This document shows positions 16,833-25,870 of a DNA stretch of 64,000 nt, in pieces. The position numbers were made by a program, and so were the translations under genes. Each line of letters opens with the position of its first letter. Position 1 is the first letter of the stretch. The stretch comes from Paenibacillus agricola (GTDB lineage: Bacteria > Bacillota > Bacilli > Paenibacillales > NBRC-103111): the NCBI RefSeq assembly GCF_011440305.1, contig NZ_JAAOIW010000006.1:124001-188000 (forward strand), given 5' to 3'. The notes beneath the pieces were generated by a model that was not told where the DNA came from, ran no database searches, and worked only from the letters and a program-made list of their open reading frames with translations.

Positions 16833-17582
16833 ATGATTATCGATGCGCATGTCCATATTGGAAGGTCGATTTTTGGTTACGAATTGTCTCCTGAATGCAT
16901 GCTTGAAAGCATGAAGGAATGTGGGATCCAAATGACCGTGATAAGCCCTGTACAACCCATGAACTATCACTTGGAACCAGAAAATGACTATATGGCTTTA
17001 TTGGTCGAGCAACATTCCGATCAATTAATCGGCTTTGGCCGCGTGGATCCGAGACAGGGAGAGAAAGCAGTGCTGGAGGTTAAACGAGCGATTTCTGTCC
17101 TTGGATTAAAAGGGATTTTTCTGCATCCATGGGAAGAGGGATACCGTGTAAACGCTGAGTTTGTTGTTCCGGTGGTAAGAACTGCCGCCGAACTAGGCGT
17201 ACCCATTATGATTGCATCGGGATACCCATGGGTATCCCATGCTTTACAAATTGCTTATTTGGCTGGATTGGTACCGGAGGCTTCCATTATCATGACCAAT
17301 GGGGGACAGATCAATATCAGCGGAATGGCCCAGCCCGATGTCTATGAAGCCATGCGGAGCCATAATAATCTCTATATTGAAACAGCTGGTATGTATAGGC
17401 AGGACTTTTTGGAAAATTGTATTCACGAATTTGGATCCAAACGTGTGATTTTTGGCAGTAATGGACCGAGAATGCATCAAGGGTTCGAATTGGATAGAGC
17501 CATTTCCGCCTCGAAGAATAATGAAGCTAACCAGATGGATGTACTGGGGATCAGTATGGGACGTTTATTAAAAATACTGTGA
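16833..17582 (+). CDS. Amidohydrolase_2-family paralogue lacking metal-binding residues
   Basis: A 249-residue protein clearly homologous to its neighbour over the whole length (MIIDAHVHIG, LKGIFLHPW, NNLYIETAGMYRQDFLE). It keeps His6 and His8, but the three other ligand positions are changed: LFHCG becomes MIASG, GHMGG becomes TNGGQ, and ASDGP becomes GSNGP. It is therefore probably inactive as a classical metal hydrolase, perhaps a structural or regulatory partner of the first one, or an enzyme with other chemistry. It starts 8 bp after the first gene's stop, with the ATG at 16833 after GATAGGGGT; tight coupling of the pair supports a complex. Confidence 0.8.
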   Translation: MIIDAHVHIGRSIFGYELSPECMLESMKECGIQMTVISPVQPMNYHLEPENDYMALLVEQHSDQLIGFGRVDPRQGEKAVLEVKRAISVLGLKGIFLHPWEEGYRVNAEFVVPVVRTAAELGVPIMIASGYPWVSHALQIAYLAGLVPEASIIMTNGGQINISGMAQPDVYEAMRSHNNLYIETAGMYRQDFLENCIHEFGSKRVIFGSNGPRMHQGFELDRAISASKNNEANQMDVLGISMGRLLKIL

Positions 17583-17664
17583 GAACATCATAAGTTGACT
17601 TCTGAATCAGATCATTTGAGATATATTCTGGCTAGTCCAACGGATACGGAGGGAGAAAAGGCAT

Positions 17665-19095
17665 ATGAATTTGCAAACATTTATTACTGAGCAAATCGAA
17701 CAAAAGAGAGACAAGTTTATACAGCTAAGCGATACGATTTGGGAAAACCCCGAGCTTTATTTCGAAGAGCATAAATCCTCCGAGTACTTGTGTAAAGCTT
17801 TGGAGGAAGAAGGATTTCAGGTAGAGAGAGGGGTAGCCGAAATTGAAACGGCATTTGTTGGAAGTTATGGCACCGGCAAACCAATTGTAGCGATTTTGGG
17901 TGAGTTCGATGCTTTAACAGGCTTAAGCCAACAAAAAGGGCTAGCCCACAATCAACCGATTGTTGCAGGCGGTTATGGTCATGGATGTGGACACAACTTA
18001 CTAGGTGTAGGAGCCTTCGCAGCTGCAGTAGCCGTTAAAGAATATATGAAGCAAACAGGCATGCAAGGAACAGTTCGTTATTACGGCTGTCCTGCTGAAG
18101 AAAGCGGTTCAGGAAAAGCATATATGGTTCGAGCAGGGTTGTTTGAAGACGTGGACTTTGCACTCTCATGGCATCCGTCCACAACAGCTTATGTCATGAA
18201 TGTCAGCTCGCAAGCGAACTACTCCGTACGGTTTAATTTCTATGGAAGAAGCGCCCATGCTGCTATTGCCCCTCATTTAGGTCGCAGTGCTCTGGATGCG
18301 GTGGAGTTGATGAACGTAGGTGTCAACTTTTTAAGGGAGCATATGATTTCGGAGGCTAGAGTCCATTATGCCATCACCAATACCGGGGGTGGGCTGCCGA
18401 ATGTCGTACCTGCTCATTCCGAAGTCGTTTATTTAATTCGCGCTCCGAAAAAGCAGCAAGTCATGGAGCTGTACGAACGGGTGCACGATATTGCAAAAGG
18501 TGCCGCCTTAATGACAGGAACGACGATGGAAGTGGTTTTTGAAGGTGCTGCTTTGAACCTAGTCCCTAATACCACCTTGGCAGAAATCATGCATAGGAAC
18601 TTAGTTGCTGTTGGTGTGCCTTCATATGATGAGCTTGATCAGCAATTTGCTCAGATGATCAGGGGTACTTTCTCTTCAGAAGAGCTGAACGCTGCTTTTG
18701 CAGGATTGGATGAAGAAACGGCGATGGCCTTAAAAGATAAAGCCATAGCAGATATCATTCCACCTTTTAGCAACAAGCAAGCCAGCATGCTGAGTTCCAC
18801 CGATGTTGGGGATGTCAGTTGGTCGGTCCCGACGATGCAATGCAGGACAACGTGCTGGGCACTTGGAACACCGATACATACATGGCAAGTGGTGTCGCAA
18901 GGTGCGATGCCTATTGCCCACAAGGGTATGCTAGAGGCTGGCAAGGTTATCGCCTGCACGGCGATCGAGGCTATGGAAAACCCGGATATCCTTGCAAAGG
19001 CGAAGGCCGAATTGGAAAAACGGCTGCAAGGGGAGGCTTATGCTTCGTTAATCCCTACACATATAAGGCAGCCCCGTACTACTACAACAGCATAA
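17665..19095 (+). CDS. M20-family aminoacylase/amidohydrolase (AbgB-like)
   Basis: A 476-residue M20D-type metallohydrolase. It has AILGEFDALTGLS, the metal motif GHGCGHN (105-111), the catalytic PAEESGSGKAYM (Glu145/146), His170 in LSWHPSTTAY and the dimerisation-domain phrase YGRSAHAAIAPHLGRSALDA (193-212). It is most like AbgB, which splits p-aminobenzoyl-glutamate, and related enzymes that remove N-acyl groups from amino acids or dipeptides. It has no signal peptide, so it acts in the cytoplasm. It follows the two amidohydrolases and precedes the peptide-type ABC transporter, fitting intracellular cleavage of the imported compound. A GGAGGG ribosome binding site precedes ATG. Confidence 0.88.
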   Translation: MNLQTFITEQIEQKRDKFIQLSDTIWENPELYFEEHKSSEYLCKALEEEGFQVERGVAEIETAFVGSYGTGKPIVAILGEFDALTGLSQQKGLAHNQPIVAGGYGHGCGHNLLGVGAFAAAVAVKEYMKQTGMQGTVRYYGCPAEESGSGKAYMVRAGLFEDVDFALSWHPSTTAYVMNVSSQANYSVRFNFYGRSAHAAIAPHLGRSALDAVELMNVGVNFLREHMISEARVHYAITNTGGGLPNVVPAHSEVVYLIRAPKKQQVMELYERVHDIAKGAALMTGTTMEVVFEGAALNLVPNTTLAEIMHRNLVAVGVPSYDELDQQFAQMIRGTFSSEELNAAFAGLDEETAMALKDKAIADIIPPFSNKQASMLSSTDVGDVSWSVPTMQCRTTCWALGTPIHTWQVVSQGAMPIAHKGMLEAGKVIACTAIEAMENPDILAKAKAELEKRLQGEAYASLIPTHIRQPRTTTTA

Positions 19096-19125
19096 TACCT
19101 TAAGTACCAATCGATGTTAATTATG

Positions 19126-19154
19126 TTGACATTGCAAGCCGGAGTAATTATACT
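19126..19154 (+). promoter_or_regulatory. Promoter of the Opp/Dpp transporter operon
   Basis: Perfect TTGACA (19126-19131), 17-bp spacer, TATACT (19149-19154). It lies in the 213-bp gap between the M20 gene and the substrate-binding protein and gives a leader of about 150 nt. Confidence 0.85.
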
Positions 19155-19159
19155 AATCA

Positions 19160-19197
19160 AATAAACGAATATATAAAGAAAGTTTCGCTAAATAAAA
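19160..19197 (+). promoter_or_regulatory. Shared 38-bp element, copy 2 (probable operator)
   Basis: Begins AATAAACG and ends TTTCG-C-TAAATAAA, 5 bp after the -10 box, the same position as copy 1 at 15975. The two copies match at 29 of 38 positions, much better than the surrounding leader sequences. Confidence 0.65.
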
Positions 19198-19309
19198 AGG
19201 CGTCTTTTGCGAGGACGTATTTAATCGGAGGGGGCGGCGGGGTCTAGGTTATAATGGGGGACGGAGTGCAGAGCAGTGAAAATAAATAATGAATTGGGGA
19301 GAAGATAAT

Positions 19310-20839
19310 ATGAAACGACTTGCGCTAATGAGCTTTACCTTGATTATGGTTTTGTCCATTGTTTTAGCAGGCTGCAACGGTAAGGAAGCCTCGAATGCGA
19401 GTGGGTCAAAGTCCTTAACAATTGCTATTCCGTATGATATTCTAGGCTTTGATATCCATAATCATAATAACACTCCAACGGAGTCGATTCATGTCAACAT
19501 GTTTGACTACTTAGTCAGAAAGGATGCTAGCCAACAAATTCAGCCTGATCTCGCTGTTTCGTGGGAGTTAGTCAATGATACCACATGGAGATTTAAGCTG
19601 CGTGAAGGCGTTAAATTCCATAACGGCGATCCCTTTACTTCAGCGGACGTTAAGTTCACATTGGAACGTGTAGCCCAGGACAAAACACTTCTAGAGTATG
19701 GTAACTACAAGCAGATTAAAGAAGTGAAGGCTGTTGATGCCTATACCGTTGAAATTATTACGGACGGTCCTCAACCTGCCCTGCTGAAGCGTCTGTCGCG
19801 TCTGGGCTCCGGGATGCTGCCGGCCAAGTATATTGGGGAAAAGGGATGGGATGAGTTTCAAAAGAATCCTGTCGGAACAGGTCCTTACAAATACAAAGAG
19901 TGGATTCGCGATAACCGTTTACTCTTGGTGAAAAACCCGGAATACTTCGGTCAAGCTGCAAAATGGGATGAGCTTAACTTTCGTGTCATTCCAGAAGACG
20001 CTACTCGGGTAGCGGAAATGTTGACTGGTGGCGTTGATTTGGCTGTCAATATCCCTCCTGCTGATATGAAGCGTGTAGAAAGCAATGACGGTACGCATAC
20101 GGCAGAAAGCCCTACACAACGGGTGATTCAGTTAACCGTCCGCACAACAACAGGAACAGTTACAGCGGATGCGCGCGTTCGTGAAGCAATTGATTTAGCG
20201 ATTAACAAACAAGCGATCATAGACAGTATTTATCTTGGAGCTGCTACACCTACTCGTACTCGTGTAACGAAGGGTAATTTTGGAGCCAAAGAAGATTTGT
20301 ATGGCAAAACTTTGTATGATCCGAAGCGTGCTAAGGAATTATTGAAGGAAGCGGGCTTTGAAAAGGGGCTGGAGCTGACCTTTACCGCTTCGAGTGTCAG
20401 CTCGAAGGACAAGGAAACTGCGGAACTGATCGCTGCGATGCTGGGTGAAGTGGGGATTAAAGTCAAACTGGAGTTATTAGAAAATAGTGCTTATCAAGAG
20501 AAGTTTAAAGGAAAGAAATTTAATGAGCTGGCTATGGTTCCTTTTGGTAATTCGATGTTTGATGCAGCCTTGGCGTTCCAATTTGCATCAACAGATGGGG
20601 CTAAAGGGGAAACCGATTATAGCAACCCAGAGGTAGACCAACTGCTAAAAGCAGCAGAAGTCAATATGAATGAGAAGGATCGTGAGCAGCAGTACTACAA
20701 GGTGCAGGATATTATAGCTAAAGATCGTCCATTCATCTATCTTTTCCAAATAAACGCCACTTTCGGTATGAAGGATAAAATCGAATTTAAACCGCGTTTG
20801 GATGAAATGCTTTTTGCAGATGAAATAATCGTAAAGTAA
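19310..20839 (+). CDS. ABC transporter substrate-binding lipoprotein, family 5 (Opp/Dpp type)
   Basis: A 509-residue SBP_bac_5 protein. The signal peptide ends in the lipobox VLAGCNG. The mature part has the family phrases TWRFKLREGVKFHNGDPFTSADVKFTLER and NPVGTGPYKYKEWIRDN and the C-terminal ligand-pocket region. It captures oligopeptides, nickel, opines or similar compounds outside the cell and hands them to the permease pair encoded next. The ATG at 19310 has GGGGAGA 8 nt upstream; an ATG seven codons earlier is less likely. First gene of a complete A-B-C-D-F operon under its own promoter. Confidence 0.9.
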   Translation: MKRLALMSFTLIMVLSIVLAGCNGKEASNASGSKSLTIAIPYDILGFDIHNHNNTPTESIHVNMFDYLVRKDASQQIQPDLAVSWELVNDTTWRFKLREGVKFHNGDPFTSADVKFTLERVAQDKTLLEYGNYKQIKEVKAVDAYTVEIITDGPQPALLKRLSRLGSGMLPAKYIGEKGWDEFQKNPVGTGPYKYKEWIRDNRLLLVKNPEYFGQAAKWDELNFRVIPEDATRVAEMLTGGVDLAVNIPPADMKRVESNDGTHTAESPTQRVIQLTVRTTTGTVTADARVREAIDLAINKQAIIDSIYLGAATPTRTRVTKGNFGAKEDLYGKTLYDPKRAKELLKEAGFEKGLELTFTASSVSSKDKETAELIAAMLGEVGIKVKLELLENSAYQEKFKGKKFNELAMVPFGNSMFDAALAFQFASTDGAKGETDYSNPEVDQLLKAAEVNMNEKDREQQYYKVQDIIAKDRPFIYLFQINATFGMKDKIEFKPRLDEMLFADEIIVK

Positions 20840-20915
20840 GGATGTCAAAGAAGAGGAGAGGGCTTCAGTGAAGTCCTCTTTTATCCCAAAACCTTTATCT
20901 TCCAGGTGGTGAAAC

Positions 20916-21830
20916 GTGAAAAGTTTTTTAATCAAAGCTATATTCCAGTTTGTTCCCGTCATGTTCCTCATTTCTATCATCGTTTTTATTCTGGTTTATT
21001 TGAGCGGTGATCCGGTAACGCTGATGCTTTCCGAAACGGCGACGGACGAAGACCGAAACATTCTGATTGCCGCACTTGGTTTAGACCAACCTATGTATAT
21101 CCAATATCTGAAATATATGTCGAATCTATTGCAAGGAGATTTCGGGACCTCCTTTCGCTATAAGGCTGCCGCATTGCCCATTGTGCTCGAGCGTCTTCCG
21201 GCAACCTTTGAATTAGCAATCGCTTCGATGGTTGTAGCCACTGTTATTTCCGTTCCGCTAGGGATATTGTCGGCAACCAAGCGTAATTCTTTCTTGGATG
21301 TGGGTATTACAGGAATTGCCGTACTCGGCAAGGCTATGCCGAGCTTCTGGCTAGGCATCATGCTCATTCTTTTATTTTCAGTAACGATGTCTTTTTTTCC
21401 AGTATCGGGCCACGGCACTTTTGCCCATCTTGTTCTGCCGGCGATTACGCTTGGAACAGGAATCGCTGCCGAAATGACCTTATTGATACGCTCCAGTATG
21501 CTGGAGATTTTAAGTCAGGATTATATCCGTACGGCCAGAAGTAAAGGGGTTACGGAACAAATAGTGATTTATAAGCATGCATTCCGCAATTCGCTGATCC
21601 CCGTTATCACGATTATGTCACTTCAGACCTCCCTGTTGATAGGTGGAACCCTAATAACGGAAACGATTTTTTCTTGGCCGGGAATGGGGCAATTGGTTAT
21701 TCAAGCTGTCAATGCAAGAGACATGTCGATCGTGCAGGCTGCCGTATTTGTAATTTCTATATTGGTCATTTTTAGCAACCTGCTTGCTGACCTTATCTAC
21801 CGCTATCTGGATCCGCGGATCAAGGTATAA
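20916..21830 (+). CDS. ABC transporter permease, DppB/OppB type
   Basis: A 304-residue inner-membrane permease with six helices. The N-terminus (SFLIKAIFQFVPVMFLISIIVFI) and LSGDPVTLMLSETATDEDRNIL are typical of DppB, and the ATPase-contact EAA loop reads DYIRTARSKGVTEQIVIYKHAFRNSLIPV. It forms the channel with the DppC-type partner encoded 20 bp downstream. GTG start preceded by AGGTGG. Confidence 0.9.
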   Translation: MKSFLIKAIFQFVPVMFLISIIVFILVYLSGDPVTLMLSETATDEDRNILIAALGLDQPMYIQYLKYMSNLLQGDFGTSFRYKAAALPIVLERLPATFELAIASMVVATVISVPLGILSATKRNSFLDVGITGIAVLGKAMPSFWLGIMLILLFSVTMSFFPVSGHGTFAHLVLPAITLGTGIAAEMTLLIRSSMLEILSQDYIRTARSKGVTEQIVIYKHAFRNSLIPVITIMSLQTSLLIGGTLITETIFSWPGMGQLVIQAVNARDMSIVQAAVFVISILVIFSNLLADLIYRYLDPRIKV

Positions 21831-21849
21831 CTAATCGGGGGTGTATTTT

Positions 21850-22779
21850 GTGTCAGCTTCTCTTGGAACCAAGGCTGGAAGCGTTCCCGCAACGACAAGG
21901 AGTCAACGTCCGGGAGCGCTGCTTCGCTTGACACATCAGTTGTTAAAGAGCAAGACAGGGACAATTGGACTCATTATTGTTGTGTTGGTTTTTTTAATGG
22001 CCATATTTGCAGCAATACTGGCTCCTGCTGACCCAGCCCATACTGAGGTAGCCAAGCGCCTGATTCCGCCAGTGTGGATGGAAGGCGGAAACTCGAGTTT
22101 TCCGTTAGGCACGGATAATTTAGGACGGGATAACCTGAGCCGTATCATTTATGGTTCACAGGTATCCCTGCTTGTAGGCATTTGCGCAGTAGTAGTGGCC
22201 GGGGTTATTGGCATTACACTCGGCTTGCTGGCTGGCTATTACGGCGGTTGGCTGGATGTCATTATTATGCGAATCGTAGACGCCTTTTTGGCGATACCGG
22301 GTATTTTATTTATGCTTGTCATTATGTCAGTGACGGGGCCCAGTTTAGTTACTTTGATTTTAGTTCTTGGTTTTACGAACTGGCCTCAATACGCACGGAT
22401 CGTTCGGAGTGAGGTATTGAGTGTTAAAGAACGGGATTTTGTTCGTGCAGCCAGAGCAGTTGGAGCTAAGGACATGGGGATTATAAGGACGCATATTTTG
22501 CCTAATGTCGCTTCCTCTTTAATCGTCATTTCGACCTTGAGTGTGGCAACGACCATTATTTTGGAGGCTTCCATGAGCTTTTTGGGATTAGGCGTCCAGT
22601 CTCCAACGGTATCCTGGGGAGTCATGCTAAGTGATGGCCGTCAATACCTAGCTACCAGTTGGTGGGTTGCTACTTTTCCTGGGGTTGCGATAACAATTAC
22701 GGTATTGGGGATCATCTTCCTTGGCAATTTCTTGCGTGACACTCTAGATCCGCGCATGAAAGCCAGGGGATCGAAATAG
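21850..22779 (+). CDS. ABC transporter permease, DppC/OppC type
   Basis: A 309-residue permease. After a short cytoplasmic tail comes KSKTGTIGLIIVVLVFLMAIFAA, then the family phrase FPLGTDNLGRDNLSRIIYGSQVSLLVG and the EAA loop DFVRAARAVGAKDMGIIRTHILPN. It pairs with the upstream DppB protein. The second GTG (21850) is chosen because the GGGGG motif is 8 nt from it; a GTG three codons earlier is in frame. Confidence 0.9.
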   Translation: MSASLGTKAGSVPATTRSQRPGALLRLTHQLLKSKTGTIGLIIVVLVFLMAIFAAILAPADPAHTEVAKRLIPPVWMEGGNSSFPLGTDNLGRDNLSRIIYGSQVSLLVGICAVVVAGVIGITLGLLAGYYGGWLDVIIMRIVDAFLAIPGILFMLVIMSVTGPSLVTLILVLGFTNWPQYARIVRSEVLSVKERDFVRAARAVGAKDMGIIRTHILPNVASSLIVISTLSVATTIILEASMSFLGLGVQSPTVSWGVMLSDGRQYLATSWWVATFPGVAITITVLGIIFLGNFLRDTLDPRMKARGSK

Positions 22780-22798
22780 TGAGGCGGGGTGAAACAAA

Positions 22799-23776
22799 TT
22801 GGCAGTAACGAAACTTCTTGAAGTGCTGGATTTGAAGACGCATTTTAAAACCGAAGAGGGGATCGTCCCCTCCGTTAATGGGGTCACCTTTTCCGTTAAT
22901 AAAGGAGAAACACTTGCTATTGTAGGTGAATCGGGATGTGGAAAAAGCGTTACGTCCCTATCGATTATTGGTCTTATTGCCGATTCGGGGGAAGTGGTTG
23001 GCGGGCAAATTCTTTTCCAGGGGCAGGATTTGCTTCAAATGAGCAAGAAAGAAATCCGCAAGCTCCGAGGCAACAAGATCTCCATGATTTTTCAGGAACC
23101 GATGACTTCCCTTAACCCCGTGTTTACGATTGGGAATCAAATCGGCGAAGTGATTCGTATACACCAAAAGGCAGATAAGAAGGAAGCGCGAGAAAAGAGC
23201 ATCAAGATGCTGGAGCTTGTTGGGATACCTAATCCGAATAAATTGGTTGATAATTTCCCGCATCAGCTGTCTGGAGGCATGCGTCAACGGGTAATGATTG
23301 CCATGGCCTTAGCCTGCAACCCAGAGCTGCTAATTGCGGATGAACCAACAACGGCACTGGACGTAACGATTCAAGCGCAAATCTTAGAAATGATCAATAA
23401 GCTTAGCAAAGAGCTTAATACAGGGGTCATACTGATCACCCATGATTTGGGTGTCGTTGCGGAAATGGCCGATCGAGTAGTGGTCATGTATGCTGGGGAA
23501 GTGGTAGAAGAAGCGAATGTATATGATCTGTTTGCTCGTCCGAAGCATCCGTATACGATTGGCTTGCTTGGATCGCTGCCTAAAATTGAAGAGCGGCGTG
23601 AGGAGCTGGATTCAATATCGGGTACGGTACCAAACCTGCTTGATATGCCCAGCGGCTGTACCTTCCATCCGCGCTGTCATTTGGCCGACGAACAGTGTAA
23701 GGCAGTTAAACCACAACTGGAGAAGTATGGCGACAATCATTACGCGCGTTGTCTGAAGGTAGGTGAAGACAAATGA
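22799..23776 (+). CDS. ABC transporter ATP-binding protein, DppD/OppD type
   Basis: A 325-residue ATPase with Walker [10 protein letters not shown]-loop [13 protein letters not shown], signature [10 protein letters not shown], Walker [15 protein letters not shown] and H-loop LITHDLGVV. The C-terminal oligopeptide-transport extension carries the Cys-rich [15 protein letters not shown], which holds an iron-sulfur cluster or metal in some relatives. It powers import with the OppF-type partner. TTG start. Its stop codon overlaps the next gene's ATG by 4 bp (ATGA). Confidence 0.92.
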   Translation: MAVTKLLEVLDLKTHFKTEEGIVPSVNGVTFSVNKGETLAIVGESGCGKSVTSLSIIGLIADSGEVVGGQILFQGQDLLQMSKKEIRKLRGNKISMIFQEPMTSLNPVFTIGNQIGEVIRIHQKADKKEAREKSIKMLELVGIPNPNKLVDNFPHQLSGGMRQRVMIAMALACNPELLIADEPTTALDVTIQAQILEMINKLSKELNTGVILITHDLGVVAEMADRVVVMYAGEVVEEANVYDLFARPKHPYTIGLLGSLPKIEERREELDSISGTVPNLLDMPSGCTFHPRCHLADEQCKAVKPQLEKYGDNHYARCLKVGEDK

Positions 23777-24780
23777 ATCCAACGATAACGGAGAAGCCTC
23801 TATTAGAAGTAAAAGGATTAAAAAAACATTTCCCTATAAAAAAAGGAATGTTTTCAAAAAAAACAGGTTCGGTACGCGCGGTGGATGGCTTGGATTTTAT
23901 CGTAAGACGTGGTGAAACCTTGGGGATTGTAGGTGAGTCTGGCTGTGGGAAGTCAACTGCAGGCCAGTTGATCCTGCGGCTTCTGGATGAGACCGAAGGT
24001 GAAATTTGGTTTGAAGGCGTGGATTTGACCAAGTTAAATAAAGAAGAAACCAGAAAAATACGCCGTGATTTACAGATCATTTTTCAGGATCCATTCGCAT
24101 CTTTAAATCCACGTATGAAAGTGGAGGATATTATTGCTGAACCCTTAAAGGTACATGGTCTCTATAAGGGGGCAGAGCTCAAACAGAAGGTAGCAGAATT
24201 ACTTGAGGTTGTTGGCTTGGGGCCGCATCATGCATCACGGCATCCGCACGAGTTTAGCGGCGGACAGAGGCAGCGTATCGGAATTGCCCGCGCACTGGCT
24301 CTTAAACCGAAGCTGATCGTCTGTGATGAGCCTGTGTCTGCCTTGGATGTATCTATTCAGTCGCAGATTTTGAATCTATTAAAGAAATTACAGAAAGAAT
24401 TCCAGCTGACTTATATTTTTATCGCTCATGGATTACCGGCTGTGAAGCATATCAGTGACCGAATCGCTGTCATGTATTTAGGGAAAATTGTAGAGCTTGC
24501 CGATTGTGATGCATTGTTCGCCCATCCGATGCACCCGTATACGGAGGCGCTGATATCGGCTGTTCCGATCCCGGACCCCACCCAAAGGAAGGAGCGGATT
24601 GTTCTGCAGGGAGACCTGCCCAGCCCCTCCAATCCGCCTTCTGGCTGCAACTTCCATACCCGCTGCCCATATGTACAGGAAATTTGCCGGCAAACGGAGC
24701 CTCCCTTACAGCAGGTTACAGAAGGTCATTACAGTGCTTGTCATTTCCCGAATTTTTTTAAGGATTTCGTAAAAGCGTAA
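23773..24780 (+). CDS. ABC transporter ATP-binding protein, DppF/OppF type
   Basis: A 335-residue ATPase with Walker [10 protein letters not shown]-loop [13 protein letters not shown], signature FSGGQRQR, Walker [15 protein letters not shown] and the C-terminal [15 protein letters not shown]. The switch region reads [13 protein letters not shown] rather than the usual FISHDLSVVxHIS: the H-loop His is kept but the next Asp is Gly and the Ser is Pro. Translationally coupled to the DppD-type gene. Last gene of the operon, followed by a terminator. Confidence 0.9.
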   Translation: MNPTITEKPLLEVKGLKKHFPIKKGMFSKKTGSVRAVDGLDFIVRRGETLGIVGESGCGKSTAGQLILRLLDETEGEIWFEGVDLTKLNKEETRKIRRDLQIIFQDPFASLNPRMKVEDIIAEPLKVHGLYKGAELKQKVAELLEVVGLGPHHASRHPHEFSGGQRQRIGIARALALKPKLIVCDEPVSALDVSIQSQILNLLKKLQKEFQLTYIFIAHGLPAVKHISDRIAVMYLGKIVELADCDALFAHPMHPYTEALISAVPIPDPTQRKERIVLQGDLPSPSNPPSGCNFHTRCPYVQEICRQTEPPLQQVTEGHYSACHFPNFFKDFVKA

Positions 24781-24860
24781 ACCAACGATTGTTCATACCG
24801 GTAGTGGCAATAAGCGGTACCGCACGTTTGGTGCCACTACCCATAGCCTGATTTTTAGTG

Positions 24861-24891
24861 GAGCCATCATATGCATGATGGCTCTATTTTT
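24861..24891 (+). terminator. Terminator of the Opp/Dpp operon
   Basis: GAGCCATCAT (24861-24870), loop ATGC, ATGATGGCTC (24875-24884), then TATTTTTA. It lies 80 bp after the last ATPase gene and 32 bp before the 3' end of the convergent SDR gene. Confidence 0.85.
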
Positions 24892-24923
24892 ACATCCATT
24901 GTGATTCTCAAGCTATATAGAAT

Positions 24924-25775
24924 TTAAATGCCCTTCACGAACTCTCGCTCATAAATAGCAGCCACTTTATCAAGGATCTTCCTGCCGTGCTCGACGAACT
25001 TCAGCTCTGTAATCTGGCCTTTCATTATATAGATACCCGACAATTCCTTATGTTCACCCAGTGCTGCTTCATATAAAAGCGATGCTCCTTTGCTTGGAGG
25101 TGGGAAAAATAGTTTAATAACCGGTCTCAAAATAAAAGGCAGCCCTGAATTTCTTCCCTTTCTCATCGTATTATTGCCTCCAGGGTCTACACTTCGAATC
25201 TTGATGCCTTCGTCTGCGACTAGTGGAGCCAATTCACGGGTCCATAGGGAAAGCGCTAGCTTGGTAATGGCATAGGAACCGACCAGCTTTTTGAATGTTG
25301 TTGGATGCTCCAGCTTGTTGGGATCAAACCCCTTGAGAAATTTAAAAGCGTTGGTAGAGGTATTCACAACAGTTTTCAAAGTCCCTCTGAGCAAAAGCTC
25401 TTTTAATTCCATAAAAATGATATAGGGCACAACTGTCTGCAGTTCAAAATGCATTTCGCGTCCCTGCTTGGAGAAGCTAAGTTCCCCCAAGCTGCCACCG
25501 GCGTTGTTAAACAGCACATCGATCTTCGTTTCTTGGGTCTTGATCTGGTCCAGCGCTTGCTTCAAGTTATCGAAATCAGTCAGTTCGGCCTTGTATAGTC
25601 GAAGCTGCCCTTTCCTTAAGTATTCTTGGATCACTGTGTCATCTGCGGGAAATCCTGAGCGGATCAAGGCGATGACCTGCCAGCCCTCAGCTAGCATTTT
25701 GCGCGTTAGCTCCAGCCCGATTCCATTGCTCGCTCCTGTAATCAACGCGGTTTGATTGTGTCTCGTTATTTTCAT
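24924..25775 (-). CDS. Short-chain dehydrogenase/reductase
   Basis: A 283-residue classical SDR, longer than the common 250 because of a C-terminal extension like that of retinol dehydrogenase-type members. The cofactor motif TGASNGIG is at 13-20, NNAG at 90-93, and the catalytic Ser140, Tyr168 and Lys172 are in NTS...YAITK. It should oxidise or reduce a hydroxyl/carbonyl compound with NAD(P). The ATG at 25775 follows GGAGG by 8 nt; the ATG at 25790 has no spaced ribosome binding site. Its promoter carries a MerR-type operator (see 25840-25870), suggesting induction by an aldehyde, electrophile or metal. Confidence 0.88.
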   Translation of the reverse strand: MKITRHNQTALITGASNGIGLELTRKMLAEGWQVIALIRSGFPADDTVIQEYLRKGQLRLYKAELTDFDNLKQALDQIKTQETKIDVLFNNAGGSLGELSFSKQGREMHFELQTVVPYIIFMELKELLLRGTLKTVVNTSTNAFKFLKGFDPNKLEHPTTFKKLVGSYAITKLALSLWTRELAPLVADEGIKIRSVDPGGNNTMRKGRNSGLPFILRPVIKLFFPPPSKGASLLYEAALGEHKELSGIYIMKGQITELKFVEHGRKILDKVAAIYEREFVKGI

Positions 25776-25839
25776 CTTGGTTTCCTCCATTCCTTGGCTT
25801 CCATTCGGCTATCAATTTAGGTTATCGATCGATGTGCCT

Positions 25840-25870
25840 ACTATACAACTTGGAGTTGACTCCAAGTCAA
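25840..25870 (-). promoter_or_regulatory. MerR-type promoter with 19-bp spacer and 20-bp dyad
   Basis: On the minus strand TTGACT (-35, 25865-25870) and TATAGT (-10, 25840-25845) are 19 bp apart. The spacer region holds the dyad ACTTGGAGT-CA-ACTCCAAGT (25848-25867). An over-long spacer with a centred dyad is the hallmark of MerR-family activation, and the arms CTTGGAG/CTCCAAG resemble the aldehyde-responsive AdhR/NmlR type. No merR gene is in the window. Confidence 0.8.
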
